A DNA stretch of 64,000 bases from Tamarix chinensis (lineage: Eukaryota > Streptophyta > Magnoliopsida > Caryophyllales > Tamaricaceae). The position numbers and the translations under genes are program-made. Location: contig CM060174.1 of assembly GCA_030549775.1 (NCBI GenBank), positions 15,611,193-15,675,192 of the forward strand, in the 5' to 3' direction. This document shows positions 43,215 to 56,544 of this stretch, in pieces (position 1 is the first letter of the stretch; every line of letters starts with the position of its first letter). The notes below the pieces were generated by a model. It saw only the letters and a program-made list of their open reading frames with translations. It searched no databases and was not told the origin of the DNA.

Positions 43215-45887
43215 TCAGTCGTTTTACTTATATAATCAACATTAAAATTCATTATATTTATGTCAATTGACATCCACTAAAAAAAGATACTATATATGAA
43301 GATTAATTATAAAAACCCTTACTTATATTTCACTTTAGAAATTATATATTATATATGTGAAGTTATTTACATCATTATATGATAAATTATAAAAATACAT
43401 TTTAGAATTTATCGTAGTATACTATTATATGAAGATAAATATAAATATACTACAAGAATCATATATAATTACTAATTCATGTGTATAAATATACTACAAT
43501 ATACATCCAAGTTCTAATAAAGGCAACACAAGTATAATTATAAAAACATATATTTTATGAAGATAAATATAAATACACTATACTAGTTACCCACACATAT
43601 TATTATATGTAGATAAACATATTATTATATATGATTAAAGATTTTAACATAAGAACTACAAATATTATTATGGAAAGCTATAATATTTATAACATAAGTA
43701 TATTTCAATAATAATATACAAAACATGCAATCGGTAATGAAAAATATGAATATTTTAATAAATATTAGATATAAATCAAATAATTAATATAACTTCCCTA
43801 TTTCGTGGGTGTTGACGTCGGTCTCCTTAATTAACTAGTAGCCCCTATTTAAGTCTTAAAGAAAAATTGCTAAGGAATAAGGAAAATTAAGTTCAAGGGT
43901 ATAATAGCAAGTTTTAATTTAGAAAAATAACCTAGCATTAACAAAAAAAAGGTTTAAAATCTTATTGGAAATTTTCTAATAATTTAAAGTATATATTAGG
44001 AAAATACTTGTTTCTAAAATGACCTAAAATAAAAAAAAATTGACCCCATCTATAATTAAAAAAAAAAGACTTTAATTATTTAGCTTTAATATTTACAAAG
44101 TTTTCTATCTATTTTAATTAGTTAATTCATAAATCAATAAATAATTACATTATTGTCCCATAAAATTTACTAAATCTATAAGTTTAAAGCAATTATTTAT
44201 AAAGTACCTATTTTAGTTTATAAATTTTAAAAAAAAACTTATGGAAAAATGAATACATCTCTCTACAATAATATATATGTATAAATCACATTTTGTCAGT
44301 AAATTTATATTAAGCTACAATCATAGTATGTCTCTTGTTACACTCAGTACGTATCATTATAATTTTGGTGCTCATAATTCTTCTTCATTGCTAAGCTATT
44401 AGTATATTGTTCGTAATTTATTTATATCTAGTTATTCATCGATTATTTGATAAAAAAAAAAGTTATCGTATTGATACATTTTATTTTTCTTAGTTTTTCA
44501 AAAACAATTACTTTAATATGGCCATATTTCTTTTTATTAAACCAATAACTTGAAAAACAATTTATCTAAAAAATTATGCAAATCATAATTTATCTTATAT
44601 TATTACCCATATTTCATCAAAGAAATTAAACCTATGAAAAAAAATCATATACCTATATATGTCCATGTCAGCATATAGAATTCATATTTTAGGAATGATA
44701 AAATAATAAACTACTCTTGTAAAAGTGCTCTCATTTAAATTGAAATCTCTATGACTCTTTTTTTTTTCTTATCATACATTTTATTTTATTTTTAAAGTAT
44801 TAGTATTGTAGATATTGTAATTTTGTTTACTTTTAACATTATTTACGTAATTAAAAAAATTTATTTGGTTATTATTATTTAATTTCATATATTTTAACAA
44901 ATGGTTAGATTAAGACAACTATATTATTTAAATGAATTAGAGATATGAAAAAATATTTGTAAAATATTTACACTACACAAGTAGTCTAACTAATATGAAA
45001 ATAAAAATTATCATATAATAACCATTCTTAATTAATATTATTGATGAAAATAAAAATTATATATCTATATTTGTCTCTGTGAATATATATAAAATACATT
45101 TTGTGAGTGATCTCATAATAAATGATATTAGTAGTACATTTTAATCATCTATGATAATTCTTTTTTATTACCCTCGTTGTTCATACTTCATCCTTAATGT
45201 TAAATTATTGGCCCTACCTATATTTTGTTTATATCTAGTTTGACATTATTTGAAAAGTATTACTTGATTGTTGTAATTTTCATTCATCTCTTTGGTTACA
45301 TAATTACTTTATAATGACCATATTTTTTAATACAATATATTTTTAACATAAAAACTTGTGAAGTGTTTGGTCTACATTAGTTAGTCTAAAACATTATAAA
45401 AATTAATTAGAATAACTATATAACACATTTTGTATATTTTGAATCCCGTATACACAAATTATATGAATAGTTTTATGATAAGGTATATTGATAATATAAA
45501 TCTCCTTCATGTCGATTATTTTAGTACCAATCTTCATTAGTCTTAAAAATTCTTATTAATATACTATTAATATTGGTTGTAATTCATTTAGTTCTATTTC
45601 ATAATTTGTCGAACATTTAAATAAAAGTATGGATTGCTAGATTGTTATAGTATTATATTCCTTATTTTTTATAAACTAATTAGAACTTGTATAATATAAA
45701 AAGTTAATAGACGGGCAATAAAAACTTATAATAATCTATGCCTTATTTGTTCATTTATCTTGTAAAGTAGTCACTTTAATTTTATGTTTTTTAATATAAT
45801 AAATTAAGTAGGTAAATAATTATGCGTGAGAGATATTTAATACTTTGTGCGTATAATTTTTAAATAATGGTAAAATATATGTGATTG
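42586..45887. other. MULE interior: AT-rich DNA with one unidentified short frame
   Basis: A 77-codon minus-strand frame at 43087-42854 has ordinary amino-acid composition but matches no family I know. The rest is extremely AT-rich, with an (AT)n run at 43184-43210. No transposase is visible. Confidence 0.4.
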
Positions 45888-46230
45888 CAAGCTGTAATTA
45901 AAAAATACATTTATAAAGCTTAGAAAGTTTATTTCATAATCCTATATTGATCAATTTTAATTAAAGAATAATCAACATCCTTCTAAGAAAAAATAAACTA
46001 CATTTAAATACTACTATAAAAGAAGATAAGTGGATAAAATTACCGGAGAAGCCAATAAATCTAGTGTAGCTGGTATTAACTAGAAGTCTTCTTACTGTCC
46101 ACCATTTTTTGACATTTTTCAATGCATTAATTCTATGGATTAATGCCTTGCCAACAAATCATAAAATTGCTTATGTATAAGCCATGTCAGCTGTAGGTGG
46201 ATTACCCTGAGGGTCGCTCAATCATTCTTC
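45888..46230 (-). repeat. MULE right inverted repeat
   Basis: The reverse complement matches 32982-33072 joined to 40032-40290, with scattered substitutions and small indels. Confidence 0.85.
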
Positions 46231-46241
46231 GATGTAACATG

Positions 46242-47099
46242 CAACATATATCTTTATTGCCTTAGGCAACATTTAGGATTTTGATACTTGTCATTTCTCT
46301 TTCAAAAATATTTTCTCACATTTGATTAGTTATTCAAGTTTAGATCTAGATTTACAAGACAAAAACCTTTGTTGACTACTTATACTACATGACAAAAAGA
46401 ACGATTGATGACCATTTATTTATGAGTTGTCATTCACAAAGTTTGTATCTGAATATGAGATAAATGGTTTGGAACTGAAACAATGTACTGCAACTTTTTT
46501 ATTTTATTTTATAGATTTCTTTTCTTTGGTAATTGGCATGGGGACTACTATTACTAATATAGATCTATATAGAGACTCTAGCTTTAGGAAAGGTACAATA
46601 TGTAGTACTTACTCTCCGAAGGATATATTATAAAATGATAGTACTGGTAAAAGATAAATATCCAATATTTTATGGAATTATTATTTATATGTTTAAATTT
46701 TTATGTGAAGAGGTACAGCAAACAAGGTCCAACATTACCATTTCAAATAGGTTGAGGCATTATATAAATACTGCATAAACAACAATCAATGGGGTAGGTT
46801 AAAATAATCTTGGAGTTTGAATACTATAAAACTAAGATTCCAATTTTTCATCTTTCCGTATTTTTTTAATTGTGAATGTATTGTAATAATTAAAAAGGAA
46901 ATTATAAAAAAAGAGAGACTTATTTAATGATAACAATCAAAACATTTATTGATGATTTATAGATAATAGTTTATGCATAACAGTATCAAAGAAATAATTA
47001 TGTTAATGACCACTCTAGAAGATTAAAAAAAATGGAATGGTGTACCTAGCTATAGCCTCATGGTTAATTAAAAGAGAAGTGCCTATGTAATTAGCCTTA
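46242..47099 (-). other. F-box array flank (5' flank of copy 2, 3' flank of copy 3)
   Basis: It matches 55395-56540 in the same orientation, including TCATTCACAAAGTTTGTATC and GGTCCAACATTACCATTTC. It contains no coding exon. Confidence 0.7.
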
Positions 47100-47315
47100 A
47101 GTAATAAAGTTAGCGATTCAAGATGTTGCGAAAAATAGGCCATTTCATAATGAAGAAAAAAATTCTCATATAGTCATTCCTCAAAATCCCGTTCCATACC
47201 ATACAACCATCTATTTATAATCCTACATGTTATAGTGGTGTTGTTATTATTACTTAAACAAGGCAATCTCCCTCCTCCCACTACATGTTGTCATTTGTAT
47301 TTCAATACACCTCTT
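47100..47315 (-). pseudogene. F-box exon 3 remnant (C-terminal part)
   Basis: It is homologous to 29983-30180 of the intact gene. It is truncated at about 47315, where the sequence joins an inverted flank. The start of the exon and the other exons are missing. Confidence 0.7.
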
Positions 47316-47564
47316 CCATCAAATATAATAAAATATTTTTGAAAGGGAAATGACAGGTATCAAAATCCTAGATATTGCCTAAGGCTCTAGTGATTTTTGT
47401 CAATGGAGAATTGGACCCAATAAATATATACATTGTGTGTTACATGTAACACATTTTACCCGCATTAATTCGCAAATTTATTCTTGCTCATCTCTCATTT
47501 TACCACCATTTATCTATGCTAATTTCTCTTTTTTTAAAATTTTATCACATTTGACGGAAAAGGT

Positions 47565-47768
47565 GTATTGAAAGATAAATGACAACATGCAATGGGAGGA
47601 GGGAGATTGCCTTGTTTAAGTATTAATAATAGCAATAATATATGTAGGATTATAAAAAGATGGATACATGGCATGGGATAGGATTTTGAGGAACGGGGAT
47701 ATGACAATTATTTGCTTTATTATGAAATGACCGCTTTTTTATAGCATCTTAAATTGCTAACTTTATTA
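47565..47768 (+). pseudogene. F-box exon 3 remnant, inverted copy
   Basis: It is the reverse complement of the previous type of fragment (AACATGCAATGGGAGGAGGG and following). Upstream lies array flank in plus orientation (47345-47540) joined directly to mid-exon 3, so exons 1-2 are deleted. It forms the outer end of the left arm of the large inverted repeat. Confidence 0.7.
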
Positions 47769-47844
47769 ATTATGACTAGTTACATAGGCACCTCACTTTT
47801 TCTTAATCATGAAGCTACAACTAGATATAGAGCCGGAAAAAGTT

Positions 47845-48005
47845 GATCCGACCCGACCCCGCCCAACCCGATCCAACACTGACCCGATAAAAATGAACTC
47901 ATCCCAGACCCGACTTGATCCGATGCCAACCCATGACCCGATAGCGACCCGACCCGAAGTTGACCTGGCCCGACATTCACCCGATCCAACCCGACATTGA
48001 CCCAA
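47845..48005. repeat. ACCCG array, left end of second hAT-like element
   Basis: GACCCG/ACCCGA units occur with short spacers. The reading frames here are repeat translations. Confidence 0.8.
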
Positions 48006-48400
48006 CCAGATATCAAAATCTATTATAATAATACTAATAATAAATTATACATATTTTATTATTCATTTAAAGCTTTTAAAAATATAGTATTTTATAAATT
48101 GTACTTATTTTTCATACTTTTACCCTAAACATTCTATACAATATCATTTAGAATAAAAAAAAAATCTCATAGCTCCAACTTTTGATGCATATTTTTAAAA
48201 CAATAAATATTATATTAATTTATATAGAGTACACAAATTATAAGTTTATAACAAATAGAAAATCAAACTCAGACTCTGAAAATGTAATAATAGTGGTTAC
48301 TGGTTACCTAATAAAATTGTAATTACAATTGTTACCAACTAAAAATTACTAGCTCTTAACACCATCGTGCTATAAATCCTGTCTATTTTATAACATATTG

Positions 48401-49890
48401 TATACTCAATTGATTAAAAACTATTAAGTAATTATCCAATTTAACACAATTAGGGTTTCTGAGCCCGAACAACAAATTCGATCAAATATTATTCAAATAT
48501 TTAAATTGACGGTTCAAAATTGAAATTAGACATATTATAAAATATATTGTATACTCAATTGATTAAAAACTATTAAGGAATTGTCCAATTTAATATAATT
48601 AGAGTTTTTGAGCTTGAACTACAAATCCGATCAAATTTTATTCAAATATTTAAATGGATTGTTCAAAATTGAAATTAGACATATTCTAAAACATATTGTA
48701 TACTCAATTGATTAAAAACTATTAAAGAATTACCCAATTCAACATAACTAGAATTTTTTAGTCTGAAATGAAAATCTTCCCAAATCTTATTTAAATATTT
48801 AAATTGACAATTCAAAATTGAAATTAGACATATTCTAAAACATATCATATACTCAATTGATTAAAAACTATTAAGGAATTACCCAATTTATCATAATTAA
48901 GGTTTTTGAGTCCGAACTACAAATCCGGTCAAATTTTATTCAAATATTTAAATTGAAAATTCGAAATTGAAATTAGACATATTCTAAAATATATTGTATA
49001 CTCAATTGATTCAAAACTATTAAGGACTTACCCAATTTAACATAATTAGGGTTTGAGCATGAACTACAAATCCGGTCAAATATTATTCAAATATTTAAAT
49101 TGATGGTTTAAAATTGAAATTAGACATATTCTAAAATATATTGTATACTCAATTGATTAAAAACTATTAAGCAATTACCCAATTTAACATAATTAGGGTT
49201 TTTGAGCCCGAACTGCAAATCCGGTCAAATCTTATTCAAATATTTAAATTGACAATTCAAAATTCAAATTAGACATATTCTAAAACATATGGTATACTCA
49301 ATTGATTAAAAACTATTAAGAAATTATCCAATTTAACATAATTAAGGTTTTTGAGCTCAAACTACAAATACGGTGAAATCTTCTTCAAATATTTAAGTTG
49401 ACGTTTCAAAATTGAAATTAGACATATTCTAAAACATATTGTATACTCAGCTAATTAAAAACTATTTAGGAGTTACCCAATTTAATATAATTAGGGTTTT
49501 TGAGCCTGAACTACAAATCCGGTCAAATCTTATTCAAGTATTTAAATTGATGGTTTAAAATTGAAATTAGACATATTCTAAAATATATTGTATACTCAAT
49601 TGATTAAAAACTATTAAGGAATTACCCTATTTAACATAATTAGGGTTTTTGAGCCTGAACTGCAAATCCGGTCAAATCTTATTCAAAAATTTAAATTGAC
49701 GGTTCAAAATTGAAATTAGACATATTCTAAAACATATTGTATAATCAATTTAATAAAATAACTCAATTATACAATCCAATTTAAATCCGCAAGAGTTTTA
49801 ACCTAACAATCCAATTCCGATATATTTCTATACTATTTTCCCAATTTAACAATACCAACATGAAATTAAGTACATTTCAAAGTATATTGT
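48401..49890. repeat. 149-bp satellite array, about 10 units
   Basis: The marker TATACTCAATTGATTAAAAA starts at 48401, 48550, 48699, 48848, 48997, 49144, 49293, 49442 and 49591, then in altered form at 49740 and 49890. Units are 149 bp (one of 147). The reverse complement is homologous to the 149-bp repeats in the LTR at 33638-35570, sharing TTTCAATTYTGAACCGTC and GGGCTCA.AAAYCCTAATT. Confidence 0.9.
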
Positions 49891-49963
49891 ACAATCAATT
49901 TATCCAAAATAGTTTAATCGAACGAATCCGATAAATCCGAACATAACCGGGTAAAAAATATTT

Positions 49964-51721
49964 ATTATTTACTTGTAAAAAAAAGTATATATAATATTAT
50001 TATTTCATTTATCTATACTGGTAATCTCATGATTGTCTCTAATATTTACAATGTAATAAATGATAATTATACATTGTATAATCATATTTATGATCACCTT
50101 TATTTTATAAAATTATATTTTTTAAGTAATCAAGTAAATATAATGAATGATAAATATCTAATATTTTTACTTGTAAAATTTATAAATATTTTAAATAATC
50201 AAATATAATATTGTGAAAACTTATAAATATCTTTATTATTTATTTATAAAAATAAAGCACATATAATATTCTTATTTCATTTATCTTTACTAGTAATTTT
50301 ATGATTGTCTCTACTATTTACAATGTAATAAATGATAATTATATATTATATATTCATGCTTATACTCACCTGTATTTTACAAAATTATCTTTTTTTAAGT
50401 AATAAAATAAATATAATATATGATAAATATCTAATATTTGTACTTGTAAAATTTATAAATATTTTAAGTAATCAAATATAATATTGTTAAAACTTATAAA
50501 TATCTTTATTATTTATTTGTAAAAATAAAACACATATAATATTCTTATTTCATTTATCTTTACTATTAATCTTATGATTCTCTCTAATATTTACAATGTA
50601 ATAAATGATAATTCTACATTGTATAGTCATGCTTATGCTCACCTCTATTGTATAAAATTATCTTTTTTTAAGTAATCAAATAAATATAATATATGATAAA
50701 TATCGAATATTTTTACTTTTAAAATTTATAAATATTTTAATTAATCAAATATAATATTGTTAAAACTTATAAATATCTTTATTATTTACTTGTAAAAATA
50801 AAGCATATATAATATTCTTATTTCATTTATCTATAATGGTAATCTTATGATTGTCTCTAATATTTACAATATAATAAATGATAATTATACATTGTATAGT
50901 CATATTTATGATCACCTTTATTTTATAAAATTATATTTTTTTAAGTAATCAAGTAAATATAATAAATGATAAATATCTAATATTTTTACTTGTAAAATTT
51001 ATAAATATTTTAAATATTTATATATAATATTGTTAAAGCTTATAAATATCTTCATTATTTACTTGTAAAAATAAAACACATATAATATTCTTATTCCATT
51101 TATCTATACTAGTAATCCTATGACTATCTCTAGTATTTATATTGTAATAAATGATAATTATACATTGTATAGTCATGTTTATGATCACCTTTATTTTATA
51201 AAATTATCTTTGTTAAGTAATCAAATATTTTGAGTAATCAAATAAATATAATATATGATAAATATCTAATATCTTTGCTTATAAAATTTATAAATATTTT
51301 AAGTAATCAAATATAATATTGTTAAAACTTATAAATATCTTTATTATTTACTTGTAAAAATAAAGCACATATAATATTTTTATTTCATTCATCTGTACTA
51401 ATAATCTTATGATTGTCTCTAATATTTACAATGTAATAAATGATAATTATACATTGTATAGTCATGTTATGATCACCTCTATTTTGTAAAATTATCTTTT
51501 TTATTTAATTAAATATTTTAAGTAATCAAATAAATTAGAATAAATGATAAATATCTTTTTGTTAGATTCAATCATGCAATGTTTTTTATTATTAAAATTT
51601 ATAAATATCTTTACTATTTACTTGTGAAAAATAAAGTGTATCTAATATTCTTAATTTATTTATCTGTAATAGTAATTTTATGATTGTCTCTAATATTTAT
51701 AATAAAATAATTGATAATTAC
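49964..51721. repeat. 273-bp satellite array, about 7 units
   Basis: The marker GATTGTCTCT (with variants) occurs at 50031, 50303, 50576, 50849, 51122, 51411 and 51682, a period of 271-273 bp with one 289-bp unit. It is extremely AT-rich. I see no relation to the 149-bp unit or to other parts of the window. Confidence 0.85.
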
Positions 51722-52143
51722 TCGGACCCGAATTTGACTCAACCCTTCAAAACTTGACCCGACCCGACCTATCAAGTTAACCCGTAACCACTCAAATCCA
51801 ACCCGTCAAATTACATGAAATGTCCTGACCCATTAAGTTAACCTGAAACAAGTCAGACTTAACAGGACCACCCCATCATATTGCATGAAATGACCTGAAC
51901 CGACCGAAGCTACCTAGTCATGTGAACCAAAAAATGACCTGAAACCAACCCGACCCTACCAGTTAAATTAACCCAAAATGACCCGAACCTGACTCGACCC
52001 GACAAATTAACCTGAAATGACCCAACCCGGAACCGACTGGACCCAAACAAAGCAATGAACCAAAATGACCCAACTCGACCCACAAAAGTCAAATGACCCG
52101 AAATGATCCGACTCGATAACGACCCGACCCGACCCGACCCAAT
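51722..52143. repeat. ACCCG array, right end of second hAT-like element
   Basis: Dense GACCCG-type units run in the same orientation as the left array. Confidence 0.8.
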
Positions 52144-53349
52144 TGCCCCGTTCTATTTTTTTTTCCTTAACCTTCTAGAGCAGTTACTAGCATAATTATT
52201 TCTTTTATGTTTCTAGGTATAAACTATTAGCCATCATTCATCAAAAAATACTTTGATCGTTATCATTAAATGAATGTCTCTTTTTTATAATTTCCTTTTT
52301 AATTATTACAACACATTCACAGTAGTAAGAATATAGAAAGATGAAACATTGGAATCTTAGTTTTACAATATTAAAACTCCAAGCTTCTTTTAGCCTACCA
52401 TATTGATTGTTGTTAATGAAGTATTTATATAATGTCTCAACCTTTTTGAAATGGTAATGTTGGACCTTGTCTCATTGTACCTCTTCACACACAAAAAAAA
52501 AATATATAAATAATAATGCCATAAAATATTGGATTTTTCTATTTCAATGGTACTATTATTTTACAATATATCCTTTGGACATCAAGTACTACATATTGTA
52601 CCTTTCCTAAATCTTGAGTCTCTATCTAGATTGATAGTAGTAGTAGTATTATGCATGCTGATTACCAAAAAAATATTTTATCTCATATTCAGATACAAAC
52701 TTTGTGAATGACAACTTATAAATTTATGGTCATCAATATAACAAAAGCTAGAGTAGTACGAAACATATACAATAAAACTATACAATATGCATTAAAAATT
52801 ATAGACAATAATGTTAACCATTATGTCTCTTTTCCATATTGATACTAGAATTTCACTATTTCATAAAAGTTAAAGGTATAGAGGTATTCGACAAATTAGA
52901 AAAATAAAAATAATAATTTATTAATGCAATTAAAGTGTATAAAAAAATAAAGAAGATTAGATAAGTAACTACGTTGTTCTTTTTGTCTTGTAGTATAAGT
53001 AGTCAACAAAAGGTTTTTTTGTCTTATAGATCAAGATAAAAAAAATTTAATAACTAATAAAATGTGATCAAATATTTTTGAAAGAGGAATGAGAAGTATC
53101 AAAATCCTAAATGTTGCCCAAGGCTCTAGTAATTTCTCTAAATGGAGAATTGGACCAAATAAAGATATCTGTTACATGTTGCATGTTACATAAAACACTT
53201 TTTACCTTCATTAATTCAAAAATTTATGCTCGCTCATCTCTTATTTTACCACCATTTATCTATGCCCATTTTCATAAATAAGTGCATTAATTTCTTAGAA
53301 TTAGCCACTAATTAATGGCTTCTACAGAAGAGGGGAAAACTAGTAGAAA

Positions 53350-53513
53350 ATGTCACCAATAACATACAAGAAAATCTCCACAAAGATTAGTAATTCCTAT
53401 GTTTCTTCTTTTCCATCTTCAAGGATGAATTCAGTTCCTATGGATCTTCTAGTTGAAGTCTTTGCTCGTGTTTCTTCCAAATTGATTAGCGACCTCTTTA
53501 ATGCCGAATTCTA
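53350..53513 (+). pseudogene. Orphan F-box exon 1, plus strand
   Basis: ATG at 53350 (MSPITYKKISTKISN) runs through a complete F-box start (MNSVPMDLLVEVFARVSSKL) to a donor GT at 53514. The apparent stop TAG at 53512-53514 spans the donor, so the exon itself is open. Intron 1 continues only to about 53735, where it joins an inverted flank; no exon 2 follows. The longer N-terminus is lost in the intact copy. Confidence 0.75.
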
Positions 53514-53959
53514 GTATGTAACAATTAACTAATAAAGATGCATGTTTTTTTTTAAGAAAATGAATTGGAGGGTTGTAGCCTAATTATATTATTGAAGATC
53601 AAAACAAATATACCTATATCCTAACAAACACCTATGTACAAGAAGCAACACAAATCACAAAAATTGAATTTTAGTCATCTAGCAAACGGTCACTAGTACC
53701 ACTTGTCCTACATGAACCTAGCATTCATGCCCTTATTTATGAAAATTAGCATAGATAAATGGTGGTAAAATGAGACATGAGAAAGAATAAATTTGCGAAT
53801 TAATGCCGGTAAAATTTGTTACATGTAACACGTAACATATATATTTATTGGGTCCAATTCTCCATTGAAAAAAATCACTAGAGCCTTAGGCAATATCTAG
53901 GATTTTGATACCTGTCATTTCCCTTTCAAAAATATTTTATTACATTTAACAGAAGAGGT

Positions 53960-54165
53960 GTATTGAAATACAAATGACAACATATAGTGGGAGGAGGGAG
54001 ATTACCTTATTTAAGTAATAATAACAACACCACTATAACATGTAGGATTATAAATAGATGGTTGTATGGTATGGAATAGGATGTTGAGGAATGACAATAT
54101 GAGAATTTTTTGCTTCATTATGAAATGGCCTATTTTTTGCAACATCTTGAATCGCTAAATTTATT
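53960..54165 (+). pseudogene. F-box exon 3 remnant in the inverted-repeat spacer
   Basis: Homologous to the C-terminal part of exon 3. It is joined upstream to array flank through the same junction motif (AGAAGAGGTGTATTGAAA) as at 47310-47340 in reverse, so the rearranged unit was itself duplicated. Confidence 0.65.
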
Positions 54166-55079
54166 ACTTAGGGCTAATCACATAGGCACTTTTCTTTTTC
54201 TTAACCATGAGGAAATAGTTAGATACACCATTCTGTTTCTTTTTGTTTTTCTTAATCTTCTTTAGTGACCAAATTATTTATCTTATATTCAGATACATTA
54301 TCTCATATTCGAATACAAACTTTGTGAATGACAACTCATAAATGAATGGTCATCAATATAACAAAAACTAGAGTAGTAACAAACATATACAATAAAAATA
54401 TATACAATAATACTAACCATTATGTCCCTTTTCCATATTAGATACTAGAATTTCACTATTTCATAAAAGTTGTAGGTATAGACGTATTCAAAAAATTAGG
54501 AAAAGAAAAATATTAAGTTTTTAATGTAATAAAAGTGTATAAAAAAAAAAGATTAGCCACATTGTTCTTTTCATCTTGTAGTATGAGTTGTTAACAAAGG
54601 TTTTTTTTATCTTCTAAATCAAGATCGAAAATTTAATAACTAATCAAATGTGATAAAATACTTTTGAAAGAGAAATGATAGGTATCAAAATCCTAGATAT
54701 TGCCTAAGGCTCCAGTAATTTGTGTCAATGGATAATTGGACCCATTAAAGATATATGTTGGGTATTACATGTAACATATTTTACCCGCATTAATTCACAA
54801 ATTTATTCTTGCTCATATCTCATTTTACCACCATTTATCTATGCTAATTTTCATTAATAAGGGCATGAATGTTAGGTTCATGTAGGACAAGTGGTACTAG
54901 CAACCGTTTGCTGGATGACTAAAATTCAATTCTTGCGATTTGTGTTGTTTCTTGTACATAGGTGTTTGTTAGGATATAGGTATATTTGTTTTGATATTCA
55001 ATAATATAATTATGCTACAACCCTTCAATTCATTTTATTAAAAAAAAACATGTATCTTTATTAGTTAATTGTTATGTAC

Positions 55080-55243
55080 CATAATTCAGCATTAAAGAGG
55101 TCGCTAATCAATTTGGAAGAAACACGAGAAAAGACTTCAACTAGAAGATCCATAGGAACTGAATTCATCCTTGAAGATGGAAAAGAAGAAACATAGGGAT
55201 TACTAATCTTTGTGGAGATTTTCTTATATGTTATTGGTGACAT
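55080..55243 (-). pseudogene. Orphan F-box exon 1, minus strand
   Basis: Inverted partner of 53350-53513. ATG at 55243, open to the donor GT at 55079-55078, in the same phase as the intact gene. Intron 1 breaks off at about 54865 against an inverted flank, with no exon 2. Confidence 0.8.
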
Positions 55244-56544
55244 TTTCTACTAGTTTCCCCCTCTTCTGTAGAAGCCATTAATTAGTAGCTAATTCTAAGA
55301 AATTAATGCACTTATTTATGAAAATCAGCATAGATACATGGTGGTAAAATGAGAGATAAGTGAGCATAAATTTTTGAATTAATGTAGGTAAAAAGTGTTT
55401 CATGTAACATGCAACATGTAACAGATATCTTTATTGGGTCCAATTCTCCGTTTACAGAAATTTTAAACATTTAGGATTTTGATACTTGTCATTCCTCTTT
55501 CGAAAATATTTGATCAAATTTTATTAGTTATTAAGTTTTCGATCTTGATCTATAAGACAAAAAACCTTTTGTTGACTACTTATACTACAAGACAAAAATA
55601 ACAACGTAGTTAATTATCTAATCTTCTTTATTTTTTTATACATTTTTATTGCATTAAAAAATTATTATTATTATTTTTCTAATTTGTTGAATACCTCTAT
55701 ACCTTTAACTTTTATAAAATAGTGAAATTCTAGTATCAATATGGAAATAGGGCATAATGGTTAACATTATTGTATATAGTTTTTAATGCATATTGTATAG
55801 TTTTATTGTATATGTTTCCTACCACTCTAGCTTTTGTTATATTGATGACCATTCATTTATGAGTTGTCATTCACAAAGTTTGTATCTGAATATGAGATAA
55901 ATGGTTTGGTTACTAAAATGACATACTACAACTTTTTTATAATTTTATTTTATAATTTTTTTTGGTAATCAGCATGAATAATACTACTATTACTATAAAT
56001 CTAGATAGAGACTCAAGAGTTAGGAAAGGTACAATATGTAGTACTTGATATCCATAGGATATATTGTAAAATAATAGTACCATTAAAAGAGAAAAATATA
56101 ATATTTATGGCATTATTATTTATATGTTTTTTTTGTGTATGAAGAGGTACAACCTGAGAAGGTCCAACATTACCATTTCAAAAAGGTTGAGACATTATAT
56201 AAATACTTCATTAACAACAATCAATATGGTAGGTTAAAAGAAGCTTGGAGTTTGAATACTATAAAACTAAGATTCCAATTTTTCATCTTCCTGTATTTTT
56301 TTTAATTGTGAATGTATTGTAATAATTAAAAAGGAAATTATAAAAATAGACCCTAATTTAATGATGATAATCAAAACATTTATTGATAATTTATGGCTAA
56401 TATTTTATACATAGCAATATAAATGAAATAACAACACTAGCGACTGCTCTAGAAGGTTAAAAAAAACATCATGGAGTATCTAGCTCTAGCTTCATGATTA
56501 AGAAAATGAGGGGTGCCTATGTAACTAGTCATTCTTAATAAATT

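Larger units (their letters stand above)
32982..46230. mobile_element. Mutator-like element (MULE) with about 350-bp inverted repeats
   Basis: The element is bounded by the exact 11-bp duplication GATGTAACATG (32971-32981 and 46231-46241) in the F-box upstream flank. Its ends are long inverted repeats (GAGAATGATTTAGTGACCC against GAAGAATGATTGAGCGACCC). The left repeat is split by a CACTA element, after which the match resumes for about 260 bp. A 9-11 bp duplication plus long terminal repeats is the Mutator signature. No MULE transposase is recognised. The interior carries a gypsy gag-pol fragment and AT-rich DNA. Without the CACTA insert it measures about 6.3 kb. Confidence 0.85.
47828..52155. 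mobile_element. Second hAT-like ACCCG element carrying two satellite arrays
   Basis: The left end TAGAGCCGGAAAAAGTTGA resembles the left end of the 10042-17475 element (TAGACCTGGCAAAGTTGA), and the right end resembles its right end (reverse complement TAGAACGGGGCAATTGGGTC). Both ends hold ACCCG arrays (47845-48005 and 51722-52143). It splits the 3' flank of an F-box copy. No 8-bp duplication is visible; the flank compared with other copies has lost about 6-10 bp (CACCAT), so a small deletion is likely. The interior is two tandem arrays and no gene. Confidence 0.65.

Noticed and set aside
48401..49890. CRISPR-like array
   Set aside because: The 149-bp units are contiguous tandem copies without unique spacers, in a plant nuclear genome.
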